From NCBI GenBank assembly GCA_963966185.1, contig CAWZYM010000144.1:285001-349000 (forward strand): a DNA stretch of 64,000 bases. Direction: 5' to 3'. The position numbers and the translations under genes are program-made. This DNA is from Rhabditoides inermis. Lineage: Eukaryota > Nematoda > Chromadorea > Rhabditida > Rhabditidae. Shown here in pieces: positions 42,601-55,307 of this stretch (within the stretch, counting starts at the first letter, position 1; each line of letters begins with the position of its first letter). Below the pieces are notes generated by a model. It saw only the letters and a program-made list of their open reading frames with translations, did not search any database and was not told the origin of the DNA.

Positions 42601-44728
42601 CTCCATGATTCGCTCTCGCCCGCCACTACTCAACACATGTTTGTTTCGTTCATCAATCCAGCTTGGAACGTATTGAGAGATCTGTGCTGGCCGCGTCGAC
42701 TACTTGCTCAACGACTTCTCCCTCCTTCCTCTACTCTACAAGATACACACAATGAGAATGCATGAAAGGGAGTGGCGGACGAGAGCGAGGCATGCAAAGT
42801 GACACTCTCCACTCCATGATTCGCTCTCGCCCGCCACTACTCAACACATGTTTGTTTCGTTCATCAATCCAGCTTGGAACGTATTGAGAGATCTGTGCTG
42901 GCCGCGTCGACTACTTGCTCAACGACTTCTCTCTCCTTCCTCTACTCTACAAGATACACACAATGAGAATGCATGAAAGGGAGTGGCGGACGAGAGCGAG
43001 GCATGCAAAGTGACACTCTCCACTCCATGATTCGCTCTCGCCCGCCACTACTCAACACATGTTTGTTTCGTTCATCAATCCAGCTTGGAACGTATTGAGA
43101 GATCTGTGCTGGCCGCGTCGACTACTTGCCCAACGACTTCTCCCTCCTTCCTCTACTCTACAAGATACACACAATGAGAATGCATGAAAGGGAGTGGCGG
43201 ACGAGAGCGAGGCATGCAAAGTGACACTCTCCACTCCATGATTCGCTCTCGCCCGTCACTACTCAACACATGTTTGTTTCGTTCATCAATCCAGCTTGGA
43301 ACGTATTGATTGAGAGATCTGTGCTGGCCGCGTCGACTACTTGCTCAACGACTTCTTCCTCCTTCCTCTACTCTACAAGATACACACAATGAGAATGCAT
43401 GAAAGGGAGTGGCGGACGAGAGCGAGGCATGCAAAGTGACACTCTCCACTCCATGATTCGCTCTCGCCCGCCACTACTCAACACATGTTTGTTTCGTTCA
43501 TCAATCCAGCTTGGAACGTATTGAGAGATCTGTGCTGGCCGCGTCGACTACTTGCCCAACGACTTCTCCCTCCTTCCTCTACTCTACAAGATACACAGAA
43601 TGAGAATGCATGAAAGGGAGTGGCGGACGAGAGCGAGGCATGCAAAGTGACACTCTCCACTCCATGATTCGCTCTCGCCCGCCACTACTCAACACATGTT
43701 TGTTTCGTTCATCAATCCAGCTTGGAACGTATTGAGAGATCTGTGCTGGCCGCGTCGACTACTTGCTCAACGACTTCTTCCTCCTTCCTCTACTCTACAA
43801 GATACACACAATGAGAATGCATGAAAGGGAGTGGCGGACGAGAGCGAGGCATGCAAAGTGACACTCTCCACTCCATGATTCGCTCTCGCCCGCCACTACT
43901 CAACACATGTTTGTTTCGTTCATCAATCCAGCTTGGAACGTATTGAGAGATCTGTGCTGGCCGCGTCGACTACTTGCTCAACGACTTCTTCCTCCTTCCT
44001 CTACTCTACAAGATACACACAATGAGAATGCATGAAAGGGAGTGGCGGACGAGAGCGAGGCATGCAAAGTGACACTCTCCACTCCATGATTCGCTCTCGC
44101 CCGCCACTACTCAACACATGTTTGTTTCGTTCATCAATCCAGCTTGGAACGTATTGAGAGATCTGTGCTGGCCGCGTCGACTACTTGCTCAACGACTTCT
44201 CCCTCCTTCCTCTACTCTACAAGATACACACAATGAGAATGCATGAAAGGGAGTGGCGGACGAGAGCGAGGCATGCAAAGTGACACTCTCCACTCCATGA
44301 TTCGCTCTCGCCCGCCACTACTCAACACATGTTTGTTTCGTTCATCAATCCAGCTTGGAACGTATTGAGAGATCTGTGCTGGCCGCGTCGACTACTTGCT
44401 CAACGACTTCTCCCTCCTTCCTCTACTCTACAAGATACACACAATGAGAATGCATGAAAGGGAGTGGCGGACGAGAGCGAGGCATGCAAAGTGACACTCT
44501 CCACTCCATGATTCGCTCTCGCCCGCCACTACTCAACACATGTTTGTTTCGTTCATCAATCCAGCTTGGAACGTATTGAGAGATCTGTGCTGGCCGCGTC
44601 GACTACTTGCTCAACGACTTCTTCCTCCTTCCTCTACTCTACAAGATACACACAATGAGAATGCATGAAAGGGAGTGGCGGACGAGAGCGAGGCATGCAA
44701 AATGACACTCTCCACTCCATGATTCGCT
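39691..44728. repeat. 211-bp satellite, right block (about 24 units) with seven-unit higher-order repeat
   Basis: Continues the array in register after the insertion. Shared variants (TCTCTCTCCTT at 41444 and 42925; a TTGATTGAGAG 4-bp duplication at 41826 and 43307; ATACACAGAATG at 42113 and 43594) recur at a spacing of 1481 bp, i.e. seven units plus 4 bp. The block from about 41445 to 42925 is thus duplicated in tandem. The array ends at 44728 within a unit. Confidence 0.95.
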
Positions 44729-45262
44729 AAAAATCTGCGTCACACAAATCACAATCACATAAAAAAATAACCCGAAGCAATCAATTTAATGGAGAAGTGG
44801 GGAAGAAAAGAGGAAGAGATCTGGTACGTTTGTGGCACACGCCCCCAGCCTTGGTGGAGGGTGAGGAGCGGCGGAGGGAACCGCTTGCACGACCGCGAGG
44901 TGTGCACTAGGAAACGAGCGCACATTCGACAACCATCACTCAACCATCACTCTACCTTGTCTCACTATAACTGAGCGCCTAGCGAATCCATAATATTCAA
45001 GTGAAATGATGTTAGAACTATAGTCGCCGCCTGGAGGATAGTTTCTGTTATTGACAGCCGGGGTCAGTTGGCGAAACTCAGATTGGAGCGAGAGACGGCA
45101 GACAGCGCGGCAAAAGCGTCGCGCGGCCTCTTTGATTCGCATGCCGGCTTCTTTGATCGATTTTATCGTTTTATAGCGCGCGCTTGGGTCTCCTCACGAC
45201 TAGAAGGTAGATCGAATGCGACTAGAGGGTAGATCGATTTTCTACCGTAATCTAGCGAACTA
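44729..45262. other. Non-repetitive interval, no gene seen
   Basis: Short frames only (for example 44789-44974, 44936-45142) without splice signals or family resemblance. Near 45200-45240 there is a small direct repeat (GACTAGA(A/G)GGTAGATCGA). It separates the satellite from the Helitron-like cluster. Confidence 0.6.
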
Positions 45263-47838
45263 TCGGGTGTATGTGTAAAATGTCCTATGGTGTCAATCCG
45301 TCCGAGTCTCCACAAGGCCCACCGATACTCCTATCTAGCCAAACGTGACATCGATCGAATGCTCTCGGTCCCGAGATGCAGGATTCCAATTTTCAGCTCG
45401 TTATCTCTCATATCCGCGGAGATATAAGCTTCAGAAAGTCCGACGAAATAGCGCGTAATCAGAGAGAGTCAGACACAAAAGCGGCGAAATAGTGTGTGAG
45501 GCGAGGAGACGGGTCACTGACGAATCGGCTGCGGCGAGTAGACCTTACAAGAACGAGCACTGCGGATCGCAGACTTCAGCTATCGAAAAACGGTTTCGAC
45601 GTCACTCCTCTACACTCCCTCACCTACAAATCTGCCCGTAATCTTTTTATAACTCCTCCTGGTTTCCTTTCACGAAGTGATTTAGTCGAGGCGAGGCGAC
45701 ACCAAACAGTTGTCGCGGGCTGTTCAAGAAAACTAGGCAATCGTGTAAGGTCTCCCTTCACTACAACATGCAAATAGGTGGCCACTACACTTCTACCAAA
45801 ATTTGCATCTTTTTGTGACCTCTGACGCCCGCTATCAATTAAATTCCTCAAATCGACGTCGTTTTATTGCCCCGCGACGAGAGAGTGTGGCGAGGTGAGA
45901 GTGCGCCAGCTGCCAGTCTGTCTGCTGTTAGAGAAAGAGACAGTCAATTGTGCAAATGAGCGAGAACATCACCACGCACTACGAAACAGCTCACCACACT
46001 CCAACAAACTGTGCAAATTCTATATTCTGAGCACATACAATAAATCAATTATATATGCACTCACGTCATTGTATGCTCAATCAGGAAAATGAGGCGAGGC
46101 GAAATACTTTGTAGTACCACCTCCTTTTCTCATCCCTCTCTTTTTCGTCTCTCTCTCTCTCTCTCTCTCTCTTTCGTCTCTCTCTCTCTCTCTCTCTCCC
46201 TCTCTTCCTCTCTATATCTCTCTATCTTATAATTTATAATATTAGACCAGTGACAACTAGAAAATTATACTTGGATCTATAATAACTAATAGTTGTCAAC
46301 CAGCTACTGATAGGCTTTTACCGCGGAGTGTGCCGGAGCGCCTTCTATGTGCATACGAGAGAATAAAAGATCAGAGAGTAGGAGAGAATGCATATCATTA
46401 TCAGTGATCAATACATGATTATAATTAATGATCCACTGATCGTCTTTGACCGCGGAGTCCGGAGTGTGCCGGAGCGCAGTCTGAGTGCATACGAGAGAGT
46501 AAAAGATCAGAGAGTAGGAGAGAAGGCATTTCAGTATCAGTGATCAATGTTTTATTATAATTACTGATCTACTGATCGGCTTTGATCGCGGAGGCGCGCG
46601 AAGCGTGCCGGAGCGCCTTCTATGTACATACGAAAGAGTAAAAGATCAGACAGTCGGAAAAAATGTATATCACTATCAGTGATCAATGTTTTGTTATAAT
46701 TACTGATCTACTGATCGGCTTTGACCGCGGAGGCGCGCGAAGCGTGCCGGAGCGCCTTCTATGTGCATACGAAAGAGTAAAAGATCAGAGAGTAGAAGAG
46801 ATTGCATATCAGTATCAGTGATTAATATATTATTATAATTACTGATCTACTGATTGTCTTTGACCGCGGAGGCGCGCGAAGCGTGCCGGAGCGCCCTCTA
46901 TGTGCAAACGAAAGAGTAAAAGATCAGAGAGTAGAAGAGATTGCATATCAGTATCAGTGATTAATAAATTATTATATTTACTAATCTACTGATCGGCTTT
47001 GACCGCGGAGGCGCGCGAAGAGTGCCGGAGCGCCTTCTATGTGCATACGAAAGAGTAAAAAATCAGAGAGTCGGTGAAAATGCATATCAGTATCAGTGAT
47101 CAATGTATTATTATAATTACTGTTCTACTGATCGGCTTTGACCGCGGAGGCACGCGAAGCGTGCCGGAGCGTTCTCTATGTGCATACGAAAGAGTAAAAA
47201 ATCAGAGAGTAGAAGAGATTTCATATCAGTATCAGTGATTAATATATTATTATAAATACTGATCTACTGATCGGCTTTGACCGCGGAGGTGCGCGAAGAG
47301 TGCCGGAGCGCCTTCTATGTGCATACGAAAGAGTAAAAAATCAGAGAGTCGGAGAAAATGCATGTCAGTATCAGTAGGCTTTTTTCACCGCGGAGGCGCG
47401 CGGTGCGTGCCGGAGCTCCCTTTATGTGCATACGAGAGAGTAAAATATCAGAGTGTGGGAGAAAACGTTTATCAGTATCAGTGATCAATATATTATTATA
47501 ATTACTGATCTACTGATCGGCTTTGACCGCGGAGGCGCGCGAAGCGTGCCGGAGCGCCTTCTATGAGCATAGTAAATATAACATCTGTAGAAAAGCAGTC
47601 AAGCAGATACTATCAACCAGATAGACTGTGACACTTTCTAATTGTTTAAAATTACTGAACATTAAAAAATAAGGAAATAAATAAAGATCAGTCATCTACT
47701 GGTAGACTGACAACCGCACTTCTAGCACAGCTCCTAATAGCACTTCCACAGCACATATCAAGTCAATCTATATATCAATCGATAGATAATTTTCTCCTCT
47801 ATTTTATACCCATATTTCTAGCGCGCGAAGCGCGCTAG
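45263..47838 (+). mobile_element. Helitron-like element 1 (non-autonomous)
   Basis: It starts TCGGGTGTATG, with the shared 5' motif CCTATGGTGTC at 45281, and ends with hairpin GCGCGCGAAGCGCGC overlapping CTAG at 47835-47838. The 5' ~600 bp is homologous to 47870-48460 of the next element. Then come CT microsatellites (46150-46230) and about nine ~139-bp minisatellite units (46320-47570). No Rep/helicase gene. The left end is the least certain border. Confidence 0.6.
46320..47570. repeat. ~139-bp minisatellite built on a Helitron-type hairpin, first block
   Basis: About nine units with CTGATCGGCTTTGACCGCGG, the hairpin-like AGGCGCGCGAAGCGTGCCGG, CTATGTGCATACGA and ATCAGTGATCAAT. The GC-rich part closely resembles the terminal hairpin at 58216-58246. 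Confidence 0.9.
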
Positions 47839-50800
47839 TCGCAGCGCCCGCTGCGCCGGTCTGGCTAAATGCCCTATGGTGTCTGTACGTCCATCGCTCT
47901 ACCGCGCCACCCACTACTCCTATCTAGCCAAACGTGACATCGATCCGATGGTCTCGGTCCCGAGATGCAGGATTCCAATTTTCAGATCTTTATCTCTCTT
48001 ATCCGCGGAGCTATAAGCTAAAGAAAGTCCGACGAAATAGCGCGTAATCCGAGAGAGTCAGACACAAAAGCGGCGAAATAGTGTGTGAGGCGAGGAGACG
48101 GGTAGGTGGTTGAACGGTTGCATCGAGTAGGCCTTACAAGAACGAGTACTGCGAATCGCAGACTTCAGCTATCGAAAAACGGTTTTCACGTCACTCCTCT
48201 AAACTCCCTCACCTACAAATCTGCCCGTAATCTTTTTATAAATCTTCCTGGTTTCCTTTCACGAAGGGATTTAGTCGAGGCGAGGCGACACCAAACAGTT
48301 TTCGCGGGCTGTTCAAGAAAACTAGGCAATCGTGTAAGGTCTCCCTTTACTACAACATGCAAATAGGTGGCCACTACACTTCTACCAAAATTCGCATCTT
48401 TTTATGACCTCTGACGCCCGCTATCAATTAAATTCCTCTAATCGACGCCACTTTATTGCCCCGCGACGAGAGAGTGTGGCGAGGTGAGAGTGCGCCAGCT
48501 GCCAGTCTGTCTGATGTCAGAGAAAAAGACAGTCAATTGTGCAAATGAGCGAGAACATCACCACGCACTACGAAACAGCTCACCACACTCCACAAACTGT
48601 GCAAATTATATATTCTCAGCAAATACAATACAAATATAACTGTATGCACTAACGACATTCTATATTCAATCATAGAAGTGAGGCGAGGCGAAATACTTTT
48701 TAAACTTTCTTTTTTCATCCCTCTTTTTTCGTCTCTCTCTCTCTCCTCTCTTCCTCTCTCTATCTCTCTCTCTTATATTGTATAATATTAGACCAGTGAT
48801 AACTATAAACTATACTTGGATCTATAATAAATAATAATTGTCAACCAGCTACTGATAGGATTTTACCGTGAAGTGCGCCGGAGCGCCCTCTATGTGCACA
48901 CGAGAGATTGAAAGATCAGAGAATAGGAGATAATACATATCAGTATCAGTGATCAATATATTATTATAATTACTGATCTACTGATCGGCTTTGACCGCGG
49001 AGGCGCGCGGAGCGTGCCGGAGCGCCATCTATGTGCATACGAGAGAGTAAAAGATCAGAGAGTAGGAGAGAATGCATATCATTATCAGTGATCAATATAT
49101 TATTATAATTACTGATCCACTGATTGGCTTTGACCGCGGAGTCCGGAGTGTGCCGGAGCGCACTCTGAGTGCATACGAGAGAGTAAAAGATCAGAGAGTA
49201 GGAGAGAATGCATATCATTATCAGTGATCAGTATATTATTATAGTTACTGATCTACTGATCGGATTTGACCGCGGAGGCGCGCGAAGCGTGCCGGAGCGC
49301 TTTCTATGTGCTCACGAAGAGTAAAAAATCAGAGAGTAAGAGTAAAAATCAGAGAGTTACGAAAGAGTAAAAAATCAGAGAGTCGGAAAAAATGCATATC
49401 AGTATCAGTGATCAATATATTATTATAGTTACTGATCTACTGATCGGCTTTAACCGCGGAGGCGCGCGGAACGTGCCGGAGCGCCCTCCATGTGCATACG
49501 AGAGAGTAAAATATCAGAGAGTAGGAGAAAATGCATATCAGTAGCAGTGATCAATATATTTTTATTATTACTGATATACTGATCGGCTTTGACCGCGGAG
49601 TCCGGAGTGTGCCGGAGCGCACTCTGAGTGCATACGAGAGTAAAAAATCAGAGAGTAGAAGAGAATGCATATCATTATCAGTGATCAGTATATTATTATA
49701 ATTACTGATCTACTGATCGGATTTGACCGCGGAGGCGCGCGAAGCGTGCCGGAGCGCCTTCTATGTGCTCACGAAAGAGTAAAAAATCAGAGAGTAAGAG
49801 TAAAAAATCAGAGAGTTACGAAAGAGTAAAAAATCAGAGAGTCGGAAAAAATGCATATCAGTATCAGTGATCAATATATTATTATATTTACTGATCTACT
49901 GATCGGCTTTAACCGCGGAGGCGCGCGGAACGTGCCGGAGCGCCCTCCATGTGCATACGAGAGAGTAAAATATCAGAGAGTAGGAGAAAATGCATATCAG
50001 TAGCAGTGATCTATATATTCTTATTTTTACTGATCTACTGATATACTTTGACCGCGGAAGCGCGCGAAGCGTGCCGGAGCGCTTTCTATGTGCATACGAG
50101 AAAGTGAAAGATCAGAGAGTCGGAGAAAATGCAAATCAGTAGCAACGATCAATATATTCTTATTATTACTGATGTACTGATCGACTTTGACCGCGGAGGC
50201 GCGCGGAGCGTGCCGGAGCGCTTTCTATGTGCATACGAGAAAGTGAAAGATCAGAGAGTCGGAGAAAATGCATATCAGTAGCAGTGATCAATATAGTCTT
50301 ATTATTACTGATGTACTGATCGGCTTTGACCGCGGAGGCGCGCGAAGCGTGCCGGAGCGCTTTTTATGTGCATACGAGAAAGTGAACGATCAGAGAATAG
50401 GAGAAAATGCATTTCAGTATCAGTGATCAATGTATTATTATAATTACTGATATACTGATCGGCTTTGACCGCGGAGGCGCGCGAAGCGTGCCGAAGCGCT
50501 TTCTATGTGCATACTAGAGAGTGAAAGATCAGAGAGTCGGAGAAAATGCATATCAGTATCAGTGATCAATGTATTATTATAATTACTGATCTACTGATCG
50601 GCTTTGACCGCGGAGGCGCGCGAAGCGTGCCGAAGCGCTTTCTATGTGCATACTAGAGAGTGAAAGATCAGAGAGTCGGAGAAAATGCATATCAGTATCA
50701 GTGATCAATGTATTATTATAATTACTGATCTACTGATCGGCTTTGACCGCGGAGGCGCGCGAAGCGTGCCGGAGCGCCCTCTATGTGCATACGAGAGAAA

Positions 50801-51067
50801 AAATATCAGAGAGTAGGAGAAAATGCATATTAGTATTAGTGATAAATATCTTATTATAATTACTGATATACTGATCGGCTTTGACCGCGGAGGCGCGCGA
50901 AGCGTGCCGGAGCGCCCTCCATGTGCATACGAGAGAGATATCAGAGAGTCGGAGAAAATGCATATCAGTACATAGCAGTGATCAATATATTCCTATTATT
51001 ACTGATCTACTGATAGACTTTGACCGCGGAGGAGCGCGAAGTGTGCCGGAGCGCTTTCTAGAACAAA

Positions 51068-51112
<45 letters not shown>

Positions 51113-51466
51113 CGGAGAAACGGAAAGTGTAGTTTAGTTATAACATATTTAACACTCATATACCGATAGTCTTCGGCTGCATCTCGGAGCGCCTTCTCTG
51201 AGCATAGGTAAGATAATATCAGTCAAGAATCGAAATTATCAACTATCTACTGTTAGATTGACATTGTTCAAACATTTTATATTACTGTAATTCAAAATTA
51301 AGGAAATACAATAAAGATCACTCTTTAGAAGGCTCTGACAACAGCACTTCTAGCACAGCTCCTAATAGCACTTCCAGAGCACATATCAAGTCAATCTATA
51401 AATCAATCGATAGATAATTTTCTCCTCTATTTTCTACCTATATCTCTAGCGCGCGAAGCGCGCTAG
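47839..51466 (+). mobile_element. Helitron-like element 2 (non-autonomous)
   Basis: It begins TCGCAGCGCCC immediately after the CTAG of element 1, has CCCTATGGTGTCTGT at 47868, and ends GCGCGCGAAGCGCGCTAG at 51466. It shares its 5' 600 bp and the pre-terminal ~150 bp (CACTTCCA..CAGCACATATC) with element 1, but its minisatellite is longer. No genes. Confidence 0.68.
48850..51060. repeat. ~139-bp minisatellite, second block (about 15 units)
   Basis: Same unit as 46320-47570, with sub-variants (CGCGGAGTCCGGAGTGTGCC; a 34-bp internal duplication of AGAGTAAAAAATCAGAG) that themselves repeat as groups (49140-49560 versus 49590-50000). Confidence 0.9.
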
Positions 51467-53392
51467 TCGCCCCGGCTGGGGCTATATAAAATTTGCTATG
51501 GTCGTTGTGTGTTTGTTTGTCCGGGCACATAACTCAAGTCACACTGCACATTCACGGCTCATACTCTAAACTTAACATTCTTCTTGTGACAGCATGCAAT
51601 CGTTTCATTTTCACAATTACAGCTCTACTTACCGTATGACTTTACTAACAACTTGACATAGCCTGAAAAACTTTTCACCCATATGCTCAGTCCATGTTTA
51701 AAGATGTGAATCTAATACTGTAAACTTAGACTCAGCACACTATATTGACTTGACACACGTCACTAGGACTCATTCCGATAACTCCTTATATGGGTTTATA
51801 TAGAATTTTCAAAATTTCAGAAGGACATAACTCAATACTGAAGAAACTTTTCACACTCAAACTACAAACTTAAGATCAACTAATCACTCTTAACAGACAC
51901 ACATTAGCATAGGTTCCTATCTAATTTCCTTAAATGGGTTCACTAACAATTCGGTTCACTTCTATGTAAACCTACCTTCAAACTTCATATTTTTTCATTA
52001 AACTTGCACAGTAACATGAAACATGCGTGTTATTTACAGTTTTACAGTTTCATTTCGAAAAACCAGTTCAAAAAAGTTTTACAGCAATTTTCATTTTCTG
52101 ACAGGATCAATCACGTAAGATGCAAAACGCAAAAACCTTGAATATCTTTGTTTGTTTTGAAGACTAAAATTTCAAACTTCAGCTGATGATAGAAGACACT
52201 TGGCCGTTCACACCATTTCAATTTCAAATGAAATACTCATTCCGTTTTCAAAATATGAATGTTCAAATTTTCGTAGAAATTTTACATTTTCGATCATAAC
52301 TTCTTTCGTTTTCAATATTAATTTTTCGAATTTTCATGGTAAATCACTCTCTATGACACAATCAACACAAACACGTATGCTCAACTCTATTACTGAAAAT
52401 AAAAATCATATTTCATGATTCACTAGATCAACTACAATCCCTTACTATCTAAGAGTTGAGACCTGGATTTTGCACAGTAATTCATAACTCAAAAACTAAT
52501 ATTTACTGACAAAGATTCAGATTTTTCGCTTCACTGTGGAAGGATTTCACTTTTTCAAAAAACCTTGATTTTCAACAAAATGTGGCTCATTTTTGCAGTT
52601 GAGCATATTGACCGCTGACAGGATCAATCAGGCAAGATGCAAAACGTAAAATACAGTAGATCTAAGTTTCAACTTCTTAGAAAAACTATTTTTAATTCTC
52701 TCATTCCTTTCACCAATGACACCTTAGGTCCTGAGTACCTGCCAGGTACCATCACACCTGTAGTCGCTCACCTGTCACCTGAGATAAATTAGCATAAACT
52801 TAAAATTTCACTTTACGACCTTGTAACTTTCGTCTAGGTGAGAGTTGAAACCTGGATTTTCCTATTTAATTATCACTACCGTAATACCTTCATTCATGAA
52901 TTATTTCACATTTTTAAAAAACGTTTCAATTTTATTTTTTTTCCAGTTTTCGTCTGTTTGAAACTGAAAATTGTATTAAATGTATATCTCGGTTGGTTTT
53001 CAAGGTAGAAGGTTCAAACTTATTACAGATAACAAGAAAACAAGTTCAATTTTTTTCGGTGAACAACAATAGTAAACAAGTGAACAAACAAGTAAACAAA
53101 TCCAAATCTTCTGATTTTGATGTCTAATCGATACTAAATTAATCGGAGAGTTACAAAGTAGTGTTTACCAGTTAGGTAAACAAATAAACAAAATAGTAAA
53201 CAACTCCAATACTTGAGATTTCGATGTCTCATGTGTACTAAACCTATAGGAGAGTTCAGATTTGATTGTTTGATGAGTTGACGCGGAGAGGCGAGCGCGC
53301 CGAAGGCGCGCGAGCCTCGGAGCGCAGTGCGGCGGCGAAGCCGCCGCCACTAGCGGGCCGGAGGCGAGCGAAGCGAGCCTCCGGCCCGCTAG
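51467..53392 (+). mobile_element. Helitron-like element 3 (1.93 kb)
   Basis: Starts TCGCCCCGGCTGGGG, then TATATAAAATTTGCTATGG, and ends in three consecutive hairpins, the last a perfect 17-bp stem (CTAGCGGGCCGGAGGC paired with GCCTCCGGCCCGCTAG). The interior is AT-rich with GTAAACAA(A/G)TAAAC runs. An immediate tandem copy follows (element 4). Short ORFs such as 52200-52418 have no support. Confidence 0.75.
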
Positions 53393-55306
53393 TCGCCCCG
53401 GCAGGGCTATATAAAATTTGCTATGGTCGTTGTGTGTTTGTTTGTCCGGGCACATAACTCAAGTCACACTGCACATTCACAGCTTATACCCTAAACTTAA
53501 CATTCTTCTTGTGACAGCATGCAATCGTTTCATTTTCACACGCACACCTCTACTTACCGTATGACTTTACTGACAACTTGACATAGCCTGAAAAACTTTT
53601 CACCCATATGCTCAGTCCATGTTTCAAGATGTGAATCTAATACTGTAAACTTAGACTCAGCACACTATATTGACTTGACACACGTCACTAGGACTCATTC
53701 CGATAACTCCTTATATGGATTTATATAGAATTTCCAAAATTTCAAAAGGACAGAACTCAGTACTGAAGAAACATTTCACACTCAAACTACAAACTTAAGA
53801 TCAACTAATCACTCTTAACAGACACACATTAGCATAGGTTTCTATCTCATTTCCTTAAATGGGTTCACTAACAACTCGGTCCACTTCTATGTAAACCTAC
53901 CTTCAAACTTCATATTTTTTCATGAAACTTGCACAGTAACATGAAACACGCGTTTTATTTACAGTTTTACAGTTTCATTTCGAAAAACCAGTTCAAAAAA
54001 GTTTTACAGCAATTTTCATTTTCTGACAGGATCAATCACGTAAGATGCAAAACGCAAAAACCTTGAATATCTTTGTTTGTTTTGAAGACTAAAATTTCAA
54101 ACTACAGCTGATGATAGAAGACACTTGGCCGTTCACACCATTTCAATTTCAAATGAAATACTCATTCCGTTTTCAAAATATGAATATTCAAATTTTCGTG
54201 GAAATTTTAGATTTTTGATCATAACTTCTTTCGTTTTCAATATTAATTTTTCAAATTTTTATGGTAAATCACTCTCTATGACACAATCAACAAAAACACG
54301 TATGCTCAACTCTATTACTGAAAATAAAAATCATATTTCATGATTCACTAGATCAACTACAATCCCTTACTATCTAAGAGTTGAGACCTGGATTTGGCAC
54401 AGTAATTCATAACTCAAAAACTAATATTTACTGACAAAGATTCAGATTTTTCGCTTCACTGTGGAAGGATTTCACTTTTTCAAAAAACCTTGATTTTCAA
54501 CAAAATGTGGCTCATTTTTGCAGTTGAGCATATTGACCGCTGACAGGATCAATCAGGCAAGATGCAAAACGTAAAATACAGTAGATCCAAGTTTCAACTT
54601 CTTAGAAAAACTATTTTTAATTCTCTCATTCCTTTCACCAATGACACCTTAGGTCCTGAGTACCTGCCAGGTACCGTCTCACCTGTCGCCTCTCATCTGT
54701 CACCTGAGATAAATTAGCATAAACTTAAAATTTCACTTTACGACCCTGTAACTTTCGTCTGAAGAGAGTTGACACCTGGATTTTCCTATTTAATTATCAC
54801 TACCGTAATACCTTTATTCATAAATTATTTCAGATCTGTAATTAATGTTTGAATTTTAATTAATTTTTCAATTTCCGCCTTTTTAATACTCAGAAATGTT
54901 ATAAAATTTATAACTTTGTTATTTTATGAAGTAGAAGGTTCATACTTGGTACAGGTAACAAGTTAATAATTACATTTTTTTAAGGTAAACAACTTAGGTA
55001 AACAAGTAAACAAAAAAGTAAACAACTCCGAATCTCCTGATTTTGATAACTAATCGATACTAAACCTTAAGGAGAGTTAAGGTATAGTGTTTACAAGTAA
55101 TGTAAACAAGTAAACAACTATAAAATTTGAGATTTCGATCTTTGATGTGTACTAGAGCCATAGTAGAGTTCAGATTTGAAGTGTTGATGATTTGAAGCGG
55201 AGAGGCGAGCGCGCCGAAGACGCGCGAGCCTCGGAGCGCAGTGCGGCGGCGAAGCCGCCGCCACTAGCGGGCCGGAGGCGAGCGAAGCGAGCCTCCGGCC
55301 CGCTAG
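53393..55306 (+). mobile_element. Helitron-like element 4 (1.91 kb, same family as element 3)
   Basis: Starts TCGCCCCGGCAGGG directly after the CTAG of element 3 and is closely similar over most of its length, diverging near 54830-55000. Same three-hairpin 3' end and CTAG at 55303-55306. Confidence 0.75.
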
Positions 55307-55307
55307 T

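Noticed and set aside
41571..43660. 60-aa minus-strand ORFs in the 211-bp satellite
   Set aside because: Only four of ~30 units keep them open; no conservation of the frame.
36741..44728. CRISPR-like array of regularly spaced repeats
   Set aside because: Whole 211-bp units are repeated without unique spacers, in a eukaryotic context, with no cas genes.
52200..54343. Paired 72-aa ORFs in Helitron-like elements 3 and 4
   Set aside because: AT-rich frames repeated only because the elements are tandem copies; differences between them are not codon-biased.
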